A DNA stretch of 64,000 nucleotides from Rothia nasimurium (GCF_014217215.1 NZ_CP056080.1:248001-312000); one strand, 5' to 3'; shown: positions 26,784 to 35,850, counted from the stretch's first letter. Numbers and translations: made by a program. Notes: generated by a model from the sequence alone, not told the origin.

Positions 26784-26789
26784 TATAAT
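26784..26789 (+). promoter_or_regulatory. TATAAT -10 box of the endonuclease gene
   Basis: A consensus TATAAT 42 bases before the start codon. The matching -35 position (about 26761-26766) is weak and overlaps the palindrome, so expression may depend on what binds there. Confidence 0.6.
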
Positions 26790-26831
26790 TTAGGTGCTTT
26801 CTGCTTTCGTCGAGCGAAAAGAGTTTAGAGA

Positions 26832-28334
26832 ATGACCAATGAGTTCACTAGGGAGTCTTTGGAATCCCTCCTAGATGTAGCTATGGGTAGGACGCTGGGG
26901 GAAGTTGACAGCAAGCATCTTATTGATCGGTATGTGGAAACCCGTCCTGACCGCGTGGTCAAAGGGGTTCCTGGCGATATCATCGAACAATCTGTCCTGG
27001 GTCTCCCCAAAGATTCTCTCCAGAAAGCTGACCTCTTAGTTGACGGGACTCCAACGGAGCTGAAGGTAACTGGGGTCTATAAACGTGGGGAAGGGGCGAA
27101 TGCAGAGTACCATGCCAAGGAACGTCTTACGATAACCAATGTGAGTTACTCTGGGGTTGTTCAAGAGAGTTTCTTAGACTCCCACCTATGGGAGAAAATT
27201 CAGAATATCTTGCTGGTGTACTACCAGTATGGTGACACCCGTGCGCTCTCGACTGAAGACTACAGAAAATTCCGTTACTTGCTCTACTCAAATCTTCACT
27301 TCAGTGATGAAGAGAGAGAGATTATCAAGTCAGATTGGGAACAGGTCCACGGTTTTTTCGCCTCTGAGCGTGGCCAGTATGTTATTAGACAGCTTCAGGA
27401 CTCTCAAACTGATGACGAAGAACGTCGAGCCCTGAGGGCAGAGCTATCCGTTGCCCTTGGTGGGCTGATGTATTTAGAGGTTGCTCCTAAATTTCCTCGT
27501 GCCCGGTTGGCTATAAAAAACTCGTACTTCAAAGTAAAGACAAAGGAAATATTTAGCGCGAAAGCATCGCAGCAGAAATTGGCAGGGGTTTCTGGTTATT
27601 CAGATCTGCTCCAACAGATTTCTAAGTCTGTAGCACCTTACATTGGTATGAAGCTAGGGGATATCGCTAAAGAAGCGGCAGAAGCTAAATCTTCTACTCT
27701 TGCTGACCGAATCAGCAAAGGGGCAACCAACTACATACTTGGATACATGCTGACTGGAGATTACGTTAAAGCTACTTCTATCGAAGAGCTTGCTAAATCT
27801 GGCTTCATTGTTAAGGCAATACCCATCAAGGACACCGGTCATAAGAAGGAGGATTCTAAACTTACCCCGGTCGTATTCTCAGAATTTGAGGACGATACAG
27901 CCTTCGAAGATTCAACACTTTTCGATTACCTTTTTAGTCACAGGTTCTTATGCGGGGTCTTTGAACGTCATCAGGGGAGGGACAGAAGCCTAGATATCTT
28001 CAGGGGCGTTAAGGTTATTGAATTTTCAGACAGCATGTTTGAAGAATCTGCCCGGAAGGTTTGGGAGACAATGCGTCGCATGTACCTTCAGCAGGAGATG
28101 ACCACTCACTTGGCTCTGCGAAAAGATGGAACGGTTATCTATAACAAAAACGGTTTCCCAAAGATGGGGAACAACCTGCCTAAGTCCAAAGAATATGAAA
28201 TCTTTATCAAGGGCACGAGCGGAGATTCATCGAAGAAACCGTTAGTCCTTAACGGACATGCCTTCTACAATCTGGATTATTGGATAAAGGGTTCCCTCAT
28301 GGTTGAGTTACTCAATGAATCTGAGTTCCTTTAG
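26832..28334 (+). CDS. Sau3AI/MutH-type type II restriction endonuclease
   Basis: 500 residues, close to Sau3AI (about 490). The N-terminal domain carries the MutH/Sau3AI signature: KGVPGDIIEQSVLG at about 44-57, then KADLLVDGTPTELKVTG with Asp 67, Glu 76 and Lys 78 as the D...ExK catalytic set. Known members use a second, inactive MutH-like domain in the C-terminal half for DNA binding; residues 250-500 here fit that layout in length. Relatives cut at GATC. The gene is low in GC relative to its neighbours and divergent from its methyltransferase. It ends 20 bases before the dispersed palindrome at 28355. The cut site remains an inference. Confidence 0.88.
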   Translation: MTNEFTRESLESLLDVAMGRTLGEVDSKHLIDRYVETRPDRVVKGVPGDIIEQSVLGLPKDSLQKADLLVDGTPTELKVTGVYKRGEGANAEYHAKERLTITNVSYSGVVQESFLDSHLWEKIQNILLVYYQYGDTRALSTEDYRKFRYLLYSNLHFSDEEREIIKSDWEQVHGFFASERGQYVIRQLQDSQTDDEERRALRAELSVALGGLMYLEVAPKFPRARLAIKNSYFKVKTKEIFSAKASQQKLAGVSGYSDLLQQISKSVAPYIGMKLGDIAKEAAEAKSSTLADRISKGATNYILGYMLTGDYVKATSIEELAKSGFIVKAIPIKDTGHKKEDSKLTPVVFSEFEDDTAFEDSTLFDYLFSHRFLCGVFERHQGRDRSLDIFRGVKVIEFSDSMFEESARKVWETMRRMYLQQEMTTHLALRKDGTVIYNKNGFPKMGNNLPKSKEYEIFIKGTSGDSSKKPLVLNGHAFYNLDYWIKGSLMVELLNESEFL

Positions 28335-28354
28335 GGAGAGCGATTCAAAAAACT

Positions 28355-28473
28355 GAGGTGAAACAGGCTTACAGCGAAGCTGCTGGCTCGATGAAGTGAG
28401 CGGGTGCGAGCTTGCGAGCCAGCTAGCGAACCGGGTGAGAGGGTCGGCAGCGAGCGTAAGCCTGTTTCACCTC
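28355..28473. repeat. Dispersed palindromic repeat, copy A
   Basis: Perfect 18-bp terminal inverted repeats GAGGTGAAACAGGCTTAC (28355-28372) and GTAAGCCTGTTTCACCTC (28456-28473) enclose about 83 bases. The interior segment 28368-28408 matches 35780-35821 in the opposite orientation with two substitutions and one indel. It has no coding frame. It is likely a REP/MITE-like element at the right edge of the R-M cassette. Confidence 0.85.
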
Positions 28474-28571
28474 TTTCAATTCTCTGTTCCCGCTAGCATC
28501 ACCCGGTACAAACCTCCACGAACCCTTTGGCAGGGGCCGGGGTGCGGCGTCCACCCGCTAAACTAGACCCC

Positions 28572-29525
28572 ATGCGTTACACCTATCTTGGCCCGTCGGG
28601 CACCTTTACCGAAGCAGCTCTTCTCACCGTGCCTGGCGCGCCTGACGCTGAACGCATCCCCGCGACGTCCGTACCCGCAGCCCTCGACGCCCTGCGCGAC
28701 GGCAGCGCCGACGCCGCCATGGTGCCTATCGAAAACTCCGTTGAAGGTGGCGTCACCGCAACGCTGGACGCTATTGCCTCGCTTGATGGGTCCCTGCGTA
28801 TTGTCCGGGAGGTACTGGTGCCCATCACCTTTGTGCTGGTTGCCCGCCCCGGCACCACTTTAGAGAGCATCAAAACTATCTCAACCCATACGCATGCCTG
28901 GGCGCAGGTGCGCTCCTGGGTGGCTGAGAACAAGCCCAGCGTGAATTACCTGCCGGGCTCGTCCACTGCGGGCGCTGCCCTGGGGTTGCTGAATGAGAAC
29001 CCCGGCTACGAGGCCGCTATCTGCTCGCCCGCTGTGGCCCAGGCTCACCCCGAGCTGCAGGTGCTAGCCCACAACATTGGTGATAACAAGAACGCCGTGA
29101 CCCGTTTCGTGCTGGTTACCCGCGACGCCGAAACCCCCGCACCCACCGGTGCTGATAAGACCACCCTGGTCATCCCGCTGCCCCAGGACCGCCCCGGTGC
29201 CCTGCTTGACCTGCTCGAACAGTTCTCAACCCGGGGAATCAACCTTTCCCGTATTGAGTCCCGACCCACCGGCGAATTTCTGGGAGCCTACTTCTTCTCC
29301 ATCGATATTGATGGCCACCTCTACGACGCCCGCGTGCGCGATGCCCTGCGCGGCATCCACCGGGTCTCACCCGGCGTGCTCTACCTGGGGTCTTACCCCC
29401 GTGCCGACAAGCGGCTAGCCGGGGTAGACCCCATGCACGACGAGGCTTCTTTCACCGCCGCCCGCGACTGGGTCGAAACCCTCTTCCCCGGCGGACGCCC
29501 CGAGGAACTCAAGCACAATATCTAG
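28572..29525 (+). CDS. pheA: Prephenate dehydratase
   Basis: 317 residues from the ATG at 28572 (MRYTYLGPSGTFTEAAL). It converts prephenate to phenylpyruvate in phenylalanine synthesis. The catalytic domain spans about 1-180, with IENSVEGGVTATLD and the conserved THTHAWAQ in place of the usual SHxQAxxQ; VTRFVLV (the conserved TRF) closes it. An ACT domain follows at about 200-280, with RPGALLDLLEQFSTRGINLSRIESRP, where phenylalanine binds for feedback control. The ATG lies seven bases after a TAAACT box, indicating a leaderless mRNA. Its stop overlaps the stop of the convergent kinase gene in the palindrome CTAG. Confidence 0.94.
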   Translation: MRYTYLGPSGTFTEAALLTVPGAPDAERIPATSVPAALDALRDGSADAAMVPIENSVEGGVTATLDAIASLDGSLRIVREVLVPITFVLVARPGTTLESIKTISTHTHAWAQVRSWVAENKPSVNYLPGSSTAGAALGLLNENPGYEAAICSPAVAQAHPELQVLAHNIGDNKNAVTRFVLVTRDAETPAPTGADKTTLVIPLPQDRPGALLDLLEQFSTRGINLSRIESRPTGEFLGAYFFSIDIDGHLYDARVRDALRGIHRVSPGVLYLGSYPRADKRLAGVDPMHDEASFTAARDWVETLFPGGRPEELKHNI

Positions 29526-30682
29526 AGCCTCAGTAGCCGCTGCCACCAGAGGCGCTGCTGCTCTACCAGCTCATCACGGGCATTCACAAAATCACTGAGC
29601 GAACGAATCTGCATGTCATCAGGGTAGACCTGCACCTTCACCGCGGCGGGGAGCACCTGGGCACGAAAATCGCTCACCTCACCCAGAACGTCCCCGTCCA
29701 CCTCAACGGGGAGGCGGGTGTTGGGGAAGTAGACGCGGACGTCCGTGCCCACAAAATGCTCCACCACCGGGTAGCGCACGCGGGTGGGGCGCAAGATAAA
29801 CTGCGCCGCCATACGAACCCAGCTGCCCAGGTTACGCGGGGTTAGCACAATCACCTCAAGCTGCCCGTCAGAGAGCTGAGCGGTCTGCGCCAGGCTCACC
29901 CCGCCCTGAATCTTGCCCGTATTAGCCACCAGCACAGCCCGAATCTTACGGCGAATCGGCGCGCCGTTATTGACTGTAATCACTGCCGGTCGGCGGCGGG
30001 TAAACATGTGCCGGGTGCTGGCCTCAACATAGGCTAGCCAGCCGATACGAGCCTTCAAATCTTCGCGAGCATCAGTCATAATCTGGGCGTCGAACCCGGC
30101 CCCGCCCATGACCACAAAATTAACGGGGGGTAGATCCTGCTCACCCTTCATATCCATACGAATCATATCGATGGTGCGGCTCTGCCCGTGTAGGGCAATG
30201 TTGATGCAGGCGTGTAAGTCGTTCACATCCATATCGAGGTTGCGTGCTAGCAAATTGCCGGTGCCCAGGGGCACAATGCCCAGGGGGACGTCCGTACCCG
30301 CCAAGCCGTCTGCAACCGCGCGCACGGTGCCGTCACCGCCCACAGCCAGAACAACCTCAGCCCCCTCAGCTATAGCCTGCTGAGCCATGCCGAAACCGGG
30401 GTCGTCCGCCTCTGTCTCATAGAACCTAGCTTTGGGCCAGCCTGCCAACCCCAGCTCCGCGGTAATCATACGGATGAGGGAGTCGGCCCGATCCTTGGTG
30501 GGGTTATACACCACCGCAACCTGCTTCGGCTCACCCGGCTCTAACATACGGTGCAGGGGTCGGTAGACAGGGAAAAGGTCAGGGCGCTCCCGCCTGCCCC
30601 TCCGCACAGAAAGAGCCACTCCGCCCAGGGCTAGAGCAGAAGCAGTAACAAGAGATACGCCGAGAGTTGAACGCGAAACCAT
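29522..30682 (-). CDS. Diacylglycerol kinase family lipid kinase
   Basis: 386 residues from the ATG at 30682. An N-terminal hydrophobic segment (LGVSLVTASALALGGVALSV) precedes the DAGK catalytic domain: VVYNPTKD, GDGTVRAVADGLAGT (ATP-binding GGDGT motif) and PLGIVPLGTGNLLARNL. The C-terminal beta domain has VMGGAGFDAQIM and ISLAQTAQ-like segments. It phosphorylates diacylglycerol or a related lipid (for example a YegS/DgkB-like role) at the membrane. A longer GTG start at 30715 lacks a ribosome-binding site. The last codon overlaps that of pheA on the opposite strand. Confidence 0.9.
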   Translation of the reverse strand: MVSRSTLGVSLVTASALALGGVALSVRRGRRERPDLFPVYRPLHRMLEPGEPKQVAVVYNPTKDRADSLIRMITAELGLAGWPKARFYETEADDPGFGMAQQAIAEGAEVVLAVGGDGTVRAVADGLAGTDVPLGIVPLGTGNLLARNLDMDVNDLHACINIALHGQSRTIDMIRMDMKGEQDLPPVNFVVMGGAGFDAQIMTDAREDLKARIGWLAYVEASTRHMFTRRRPAVITVNNGAPIRRKIRAVLVANTGKIQGGVSLAQTAQLSDGQLEVIVLTPRNLGSWVRMAAQFILRPTRVRYPVVEHFVGTDVRVYFPNTRLPVEVDGDVLGEVSDFRAQVLPAAVKVQVYPDDMQIRSLSDFVNARDELVEQQRLWWQRLLRL

Positions 30683-30770
30683 ATCACCAGCATACTGAAG
30701 AAAATCGCACGCCACCGCCCGGCGTCCGCGCGCCTGTCATCGCAGCGACAACTACGGTAAATTTAGAGGC

Positions 30771-32075
30771 ATGATTGACATTAACCTCCTGCGTGAAAAC
30801 CCCGACGCCTTCCGCGCCTCCCAGCGCGCTCGCGGCGCTGACGAAACCGTCATCGACCAGATTCTCGAAGCGGACGCCACCCGCCGCACCTCCATCAACG
30901 AGTTCGAGAAGCTGCGTGCCGAACAGAACGTCTTCTCCAAGAAGATCGGCAAGGCCGCCAAGGAAGAAAAGCAGGCCCTGCTTGCTGAGGTTAAGGAACT
31001 CTCCCAGAAGGTCTCAGAAGCCAAGGCTGCCGCCGACGCCGCTGCCGCCCGCCAGGAAGAACTGGTCGCCGGCGTAGGCAACCTGATTATTGACGGTATT
31101 CCTGCCGGTGGCGAGGACGACTACGTGGTCGTCAAGCAGGTCGGCGAACCCCGCAACTTCGAAGCAGACGGCTTTGAACCCCGCGACCACCTTGAAATCG
31201 GCGAACTGGTTGACGGCATCGACATGGTGCGTGGCGCTAAGGTTTCAGGGTCCCGCTTCTACTTCCTCAAGGGCCATGTAGCCCGCCTGGAGCAGGCCCT
31301 CATGTGGATGGCCCTCGACCAGGCCACCGCCAACGGCTTCACCATGCTCACCACCCCCACCCTGGTGCGCCCCGAAACCATGAACGGCACCGGCTTCAAC
31401 GTTGAACACGACGACGAAATCTACCGCCTTGAGCGCGATGACCTCTACCTGGTCGGTACCTCCGAGGTCGCTATCGCCGGCTACCACGCCGACGAAATCA
31501 TCGACTTCGAAAAGGGCCCCAAGAAGTACCTGGGCTGGTCCTCCTGCTACCGCCGCGAAGCTGGCTCCGCAGGTAAGGACACCCGCGGCATCATCCGCGT
31601 GCACCAGTTCAACAAGGCCGAAATGTTCGTCTACTGCCCCGTCGAGCAGGCAGAAGACATGCACGCCAAGATGCTGGCCTGGGAAGAAGAAATGCTGGCC
31701 AAGTGCGAGCTCTCCTACCGCGTGATCGACACCGCCGCTGGTGACCTGGGCTCGTCCGCCGCCCGCAAGTTCGACTGCGAAGCCTGGGTACCCACCCAGG
31801 GTGCCTTCCGCGAACTGACCTCAACCTCTAACTGCACCACCTACCAGGCCCGCCGTCTGAACGTGCGTGAGCGCATGCCCGACACCGTCACCGCAGACGG
31901 CAAGACCAAGAAGGGCGGAACCCGCACCGTTGCCACCCTGAACGGTACCCTGGCGACCACCCGCTGGCTGGTTGCAATCCTTGAAACCCATCAGCAGGCA
32001 GACGGCTCCGTGCGTATCCCCGAGGCCCTGCGCCCCTACATGGGTGGCCTTGAGGTTATCCCCGTAGCAGCCTAA
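30771..32075 (+). CDS. serS: Seryl-tRNA synthetase
   Basis: 434 residues. It charges tRNA-Ser. The N-terminal coiled-coil arm (about 30-100) is rich in Lys, Glu and Ala. The class II core follows: motif 1 region [18 protein letters not shown], motif 2 [20 protein letters not shown], the serine site [14 protein letters not shown], and motif 3 [18 protein letters not shown]. Codons are strongly biased to C-ending forms. A TAAATT box lies seven bases before the ATG, fitting a leaderless mRNA. An inverted repeat follows at 32082-32145. Confidence 0.95.
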   Translation: MIDINLLRENPDAFRASQRARGADETVIDQILEADATRRTSINEFEKLRAEQNVFSKKIGKAAKEEKQALLAEVKELSQKVSEAKAAADAAAARQEELVAGVGNLIIDGIPAGGEDDYVVVKQVGEPRNFEADGFEPRDHLEIGELVDGIDMVRGAKVSGSRFYFLKGHVARLEQALMWMALDQATANGFTMLTTPTLVRPETMNGTGFNVEHDDEIYRLERDDLYLVGTSEVAIAGYHADEIIDFEKGPKKYLGWSSCYRREAGSAGKDTRGIIRVHQFNKAEMFVYCPVEQAEDMHAKMLAWEEEMLAKCELSYRVIDTAAGDLGSSAARKFDCEAWVPTQGAFRELTSTSNCTTYQARRLNVRERMPDTVTADGKTKKGGTRTVATLNGTLATTRWLVAILETHQQADGSVRIPEALRPYMGGLEVIPVAA

Positions 32076-32081
32076 CCCCGT

Positions 32082-32145
32082 AAGGTACCATCTACTTCGG
32101 AAAAGGCCACCTCGTTTGTGGGTATAACCGACGTAGATGGTACCT
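32082..32145 (+). terminator. Long-loop inverted repeat between serS and the metal ABC operon
   Basis: AAGGTACCATCTAC (32082-32095) and GTAGATGGTACCTT (32132-32145) are perfect 14-bp arms with a 36-base loop, followed by CTGCTTTTAAG. It may end serS transcription or act in control of the downstream transporter. No known riboswitch is recognised. Confidence 0.5.
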
Positions 32146-32180
32146 TCTGCTTTTAAGCGTGACCGAGGAAGGGAGCTCCC

Positions 32181-33125
32181 ATGCCCAACCGTACCCGCGC
32201 CTTACTGGCCAGTGTGCTGGTGCTGGTGGCGGGCGTCCTTTCTGCCTGCGCCCCGGGTGGCACCGGGCAGGACGCCGCCGGGCAGGCGTCCGCGCAAACC
32301 GCAACTCAGGGAAAACCCCGGGTGCTTGCCACATTCACCGTACTTGCAGACATGGCTAGCGCCATCGGCGGCGAGCACGTTGAGGTTGAATCTCTCACCA
32401 AAGCCGGGGCTGAAATCCACGGTTACGAGCCCACCCCGTCGGATGTGCGCAAGGCAGCGGACGCCGACCTGATTCTCGCCAACGGCCTCAACCTAGAAGC
32501 CTGGCTTGAGCAATTTTTGCAGGACGCCAACGCCCCGGCTGTTACCGTCACTGAGGGAATTACGCCCCTCAGCATCGCCGAAGGGGAGGGGGAGGGCTAC
32601 CCCAACCCCCACGCCTGGATGAGCCCGGTTGCCTCCAAAACCTACGCCGATAACATCGCGGCGGCCTTGGCCGACCTCGACCCGGCCCACGCCGACAGTT
32701 ACCGGGCTAATGCCGAAGCCTACAAGCAGGAACTCAGCCAGGTACACCAAGAACTCATCTCCGCCATCAGTAATCTCCCCCAACACCAGCGGCTTCTGGT
32801 GACCTGCGAGGGCGCCTTCTCCTACCTGGCCGCCGACGCCGGTCTCGATGAAGCCTACCTTTGGGCAGTGAACTCTGACGGCGAAACCGGTGCCCGCCGC
32901 ATGATGGAACTCTCCGACAGGGTAGCGGGCAGCGCCGTGCCCGCTGTCTTTTGCGAATCTACCGTGCCCACCCGCACCATGGAACAGATCGCCACCGACA
33001 CCGGAGCCCACTACGCCGGGGCCCTCTACGTCGACTCCCTCTCTGACGCCGATGGCCCCGTACCCACTTACCTCGACCTGCTCCGCTACGATACCCGCCT
33101 CATGGCTGAGTCCCTCAGCCAATAA
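32181..33125 (+). CDS. Metal ABC transporter substrate-binding lipoprotein, Mn2+ type
   Basis: 314 residues. A lipobox ending LSAC (Cys about 23) anchors it outside the membrane. It is a cluster A-I (PsaA/SitA/TroA) receptor. The metal ligands expected for the manganese/iron type can be matched: His in EIHGYEPTPSD, His in NPHAWMSP, Glu in TCEGAFSYLAADAG, and Asp in LYVDSLSDADG. This His-His-Glu-Asp set and the absence of a His-rich loop argue for Mn2+ rather than Zn2+. It is first in a three-gene operon with ATPase and permease. Confidence 0.9.
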   Translation: MPNRTRALLASVLVLVAGVLSACAPGGTGQDAAGQASAQTATQGKPRVLATFTVLADMASAIGGEHVEVESLTKAGAEIHGYEPTPSDVRKAADADLILANGLNLEAWLEQFLQDANAPAVTVTEGITPLSIAEGEGEGYPNPHAWMSPVASKTYADNIAAALADLDPAHADSYRANAEAYKQELSQVHQELISAISNLPQHQRLLVTCEGAFSYLAADAGLDEAYLWAVNSDGETGARRMMELSDRVAGSAVPAVFCESTVPTRTMEQIATDTGAHYAGALYVDSLSDADGPVPTYLDLLRYDTRLMAESLSQ

Positions 33126-33145
33126 CCGCCCTAAACTGAGGTTCT

Positions 33146-33898
33146 ATGACTGCACCACCGCTGCTCCAGCTCACCGATGTAACTGTCACCTACGGGGCAC
33201 CCGGCTCCGGGGCCGTGCGAGCCCTGAACCGGGCGTCCCTGCACGTTGCCCCCGGGAACATCTGCGGGCTGGTCGGCATGAACGGCTCTGGCAAGTCCAC
33301 CCTCTTCAAGGCCATTATGGGCGTGGTGCCAGCATCGGGTAGCGTCCGGATTGACGGGCTTGCCCCGCGCGAGGCTCGTAGACAGGGCCTGGTCAGCTAC
33401 GTACCCCAGAGCGAGGACATCGACTTCACCTTCCCGGTTTCGGTGCGTGACGTGGTCAGCCAGGGACGCTACAGCCGGCTGGGTATCACCCGCCACCTGG
33501 GCGCCACCGACCGGGCCGCCGTCGATACCGCCCTGGAACGGGCTGGGCTCACCGACCTGGCCCACCGGCAAATCGGCAATCTCTCCGGCGGCCAGCGCAA
33601 ACGTGCCTTCGTTGCCCGTGGCCTGGCCCAGGGAGCCCGTCTGTTGCTACTCGATGAACCCTTCGCCGGTGTCGATAAAAAGAGCGAAGCCATGCTCGTG
33701 AGTCTCTTCAAAGAGCTGCGCGCCGACGGCGCTGGCATACTCATCTCAACCCACGACCTGGCCAACCTGGCAGACCTGGCCGACACCGCCGTCCTGCTCC
33801 GCAACGAAGTGCTACTCACCGGCGACCCCGCCACCGTGCTGGCCCCCGAAAACATCGTGCGAGCCTTTGGAATGAACCCGCTGACAGGGGAAAACTAA
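33146..33898 (+). CDS. Metal ABC transporter ATP-binding protein
   Basis: 250 residues. Walker A GMNGSGKSTLFKAIMG is near residue 45-60, the Q-loop YVPQSEDIDFTFPVSV is typical for Mn/Zn importers, the signature LSGGQRKRAF and Walker B LLLLDEPFAGVD are intact, and the switch His is in STHDLANLAD. It powers uptake by the permease encoded next; its stop overlaps that gene's start by one base (TAATG). Confidence 0.93.
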   Translation: MTAPPLLQLTDVTVTYGAPGSGAVRALNRASLHVAPGNICGLVGMNGSGKSTLFKAIMGVVPASGSVRIDGLAPREARRQGLVSYVPQSEDIDFTFPVSVRDVVSQGRYSRLGITRHLGATDRAAVDTALERAGLTDLAHRQIGNLSGGQRKRAFVARGLAQGARLLLLDEPFAGVDKKSEAMLVSLFKELRADGAGILISTHDLANLADLADTAVLLRNEVLLTGDPATVLAPENIVRAFGMNPLTGEN

Positions 33899-34746
33899 TG
33901 TACGAACTCTTCATTGAACCGCTCACCTACGGCTTCATGCAGCGTGGCCTGCTGGTGACCGTGCTGGTGGCCCTGGTCTGCGCCCTGCTCTCCTGCTGGC
34001 TGGTGCTCATGGGCTGGTCGCTCATGGGCGACGGCATCTCCCACGCCGTACTTCCCGGCGTGGCCCTGGCCTACATTCTGGGTGCCCCCTTCGCCCTGGG
34101 CGCCCTGATTGCCGCCCTGGTAGCTGTCGCCCTCATCGGGTCGGTTGCCGCCCGCGGGCGCGTGCGCGAGGACGCCGCCATCGGCATTGTCTTCACCGTC
34201 ATGTTCGCTCTGGGGTTGGTGCTCCTCTCGGCCTTCCCTTCCCAGGTTGATCTGCACTCGGTTATCTTCGGCAACGTGCTGGGCGTATCGTGGGCGGATG
34301 TCTGGCAGATAGGCCTGCTGGCCGTGCTAGTTGTTGCTGTGCTGCTTATTAAGCACCGTGACCTGGTGCTTTACGCCTTCGACCCCGGCTACACCCACGC
34401 CATCGGGCTCAGTCCCAAACTGCTCTCCGGGCTACTGCTGGTTGCCCTGGCCTTGACCTCTGTGCTGGCTCTTCAGATCGTGGGCGTTGTGCTGGTTGTA
34501 GCCCTGCTGGTGATACCCGGGGCAACCGCCCGCCTGCTCACCGACCGCTTCACCACCATGCTGCTCATCTCGGCAGGGGTCTGCCTGACCGCTGCCCTTG
34601 CAGGCTTCTTCATGGGCTACCTGCTCGATGTCTCAGCCGGCGGCACCGTGGTACTGGCCCTCGGCGTCCTCTTCGGCCTGGCCTACCTCTTCGCCCCGCA
34701 CCACGGCCTGCTGGCGCTGGCGCGGGCTAAGGGGGTGGCGTCCTAA
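33898..34746 (+). CDS. Metal ABC transporter permease (ABC-3 family)
   Basis: 282 residues with about eight hydrophobic helices. The ABC-3 pattern is clear: CALLSCWLVLMGWSLMGDGISHAVLPGVALAY, in which MGDGISHAVLPG is characteristic of Mn/Zn permeases, followed by EDAAIGIVFTVMFALG and ALLVIPGATARLL. It translocates the ion delivered by the lipoprotein. It is the last gene of the operon; the stop is followed by about 80 bases to the HAD gene. Confidence 0.93.
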   Translation: MYELFIEPLTYGFMQRGLLVTVLVALVCALLSCWLVLMGWSLMGDGISHAVLPGVALAYILGAPFALGALIAALVAVALIGSVAARGRVREDAAIGIVFTVMFALGLVLLSAFPSQVDLHSVIFGNVLGVSWADVWQIGLLAVLVVAVLLIKHRDLVLYAFDPGYTHAIGLSPKLLSGLLLVALALTSVLALQIVGVVLVVALLVIPGATARLLTDRFTTMLLISAGVCLTAALAGFFMGYLLDVSAGGTVVLALGVLFGLAYLFAPHHGLLALARAKGVAS

Positions 34747-34827
34747 CCACTAGGCTTCACACGGCGCTCACCTTGCCTTCACCCGGCTTGTGTATAGTCT
34801 GGTCTACACGAGAGAAAAGAGACACCG

Positions 34828-35688
34828 ATGATTTCAGAGATCAAAGACATGCAAGCCCTGCCGTTGCGCCGCTCTGCCTGGCAGAAAGAAGAAGGCGCCA
34901 AGTACCTGGTTGCTATCGACGTTGATGGTACCCTGGTCAACCACGACGGCGCGATGAGCGAGGCCGTCAAAAAAGCTGCGCAGGAGGTCGTGGACGCGGG
35001 CCACCACGTGGTGATTTCCACCGGGCGCTCCCTGGGCGCCACCCTGCCCATCGTTGAGATGATTGGGCTGACGCGCGGCTACGCGGTGAGCTCCAATGGC
35101 GCGGTTACCCTCAGCATCGATCCCTCCCTAGAGGCTGGCTACCGCATTATCGACAAGGTCAGTTTCGACCCTTCCAACGCCATTACCCTGCTCAAGGCTA
35201 AGCTGCCGCACGCGTCCTTAGCCCTGGAAGCACCCGACGGAACGGTCTATGCTACCGATAACTTTGAGGACTGGTCCTTCGGCGTGAATACCGTGAAGAC
35301 CACCCGCACCGAGATGGCCGCGATGAAGTCGGCCGTGCGTGTAGTGGTCTGCTCACCCGCAGACACCCCCGATGATTTCAAGCGAGCTATCTACGATTCG
35401 GGCCTGCACGGGGTGAACTACGCGGTGGGCTGGAGCGCCTGGCTCGATGTAGCTGCACACGGGGTGTCGAAGGCGACCGCCCTGGAACAGATCCGCCGCA
35501 AGCTGCGCGTGGACCCCCGCCACACCATCGCCATCGGCGACGGCCTCAACGACAAAGAAATGATCCACTGGGCTGCCCGCGGTGTTGCCATGGGCCAGGC
35601 CCTGCCCGAGGTGGCGGAGCTGGCTACGGACGTCACCGGTTCGGTCTACGAGGACGGCACGGTGCCGATCCTGCGGGACCTGCTCTAA
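34828..35688 (+). CDS. HAD superfamily Cof-type phosphatase
   Basis: 286 residues. Motif I AIDVDGTLVNHDG (nucleophile Asp near 31), motif II VISTGRSLGATL, motif III Lys in GVSKATALEQI, and motif IV IGDGLNDKEMIHWA identify a Cof/YidA-type (class IIB) HAD hydrolase of sugar phosphates or nucleotides. The true substrate is unknown. The first 28 residues are an extra N-terminal segment ahead of the fold. The ATG has GAGAAAAGAGA upstream and a TATAGT -10 box at about 34794. Confidence 0.9.
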   Translation: MISEIKDMQALPLRRSAWQKEEGAKYLVAIDVDGTLVNHDGAMSEAVKKAAQEVVDAGHHVVISTGRSLGATLPIVEMIGLTRGYAVSSNGAVTLSIDPSLEAGYRIIDKVSFDPSNAITLLKAKLPHASLALEAPDGTVYATDNFEDWSFGVNTVKTTRTEMAAMKSAVRVVVCSPADTPDDFKRAIYDSGLHGVNYAVGWSAWLDVAAHGVSKATALEQIRRKLRVDPRHTIAIGDGLNDKEMIHWAARGVAMGQALPEVAELATDVTGSVYEDGTVPILRDLL

Positions 35689-35705
35689 AATCATGAGGCT
35701 CATGA

Positions 35706-35850
35706 GGCTTATTCATAAGGGGTTCCGCAGGCTCTCACCTTCGCAAGCTCAGGTGATTCCGTTCGCTCTTGAGAGCTGACGCACCCGCTCGCTTCATCCG
35801 AGCCAGCAGCTTCGCTGTGAGCCTGCTCCACCTACCCTAATGAATAAGCC
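35706..35850. repeat. Dispersed palindromic repeat, copy B
   Basis: Terminal arms GGCTTATTCAT (35706-35716) and ATGAATAAGCC (35840-35850), with a second inner pair (GCAGGCTC / GAGCCTGC). The interior 35780-35821 is the reverse complement of 28368-28408 in copy A with two substitutions and one indel. It lies between the HAD gene and hicA. Confidence 0.85.

Noticed and set aside
32082-32145. Possible Mn or metal riboswitch before the metal ABC operon
   Set aside because: The 14-bp inverted repeat has a long unstructured loop and lacks the conserved yybP-ykoY core; it is better described as a terminator-like repeat.
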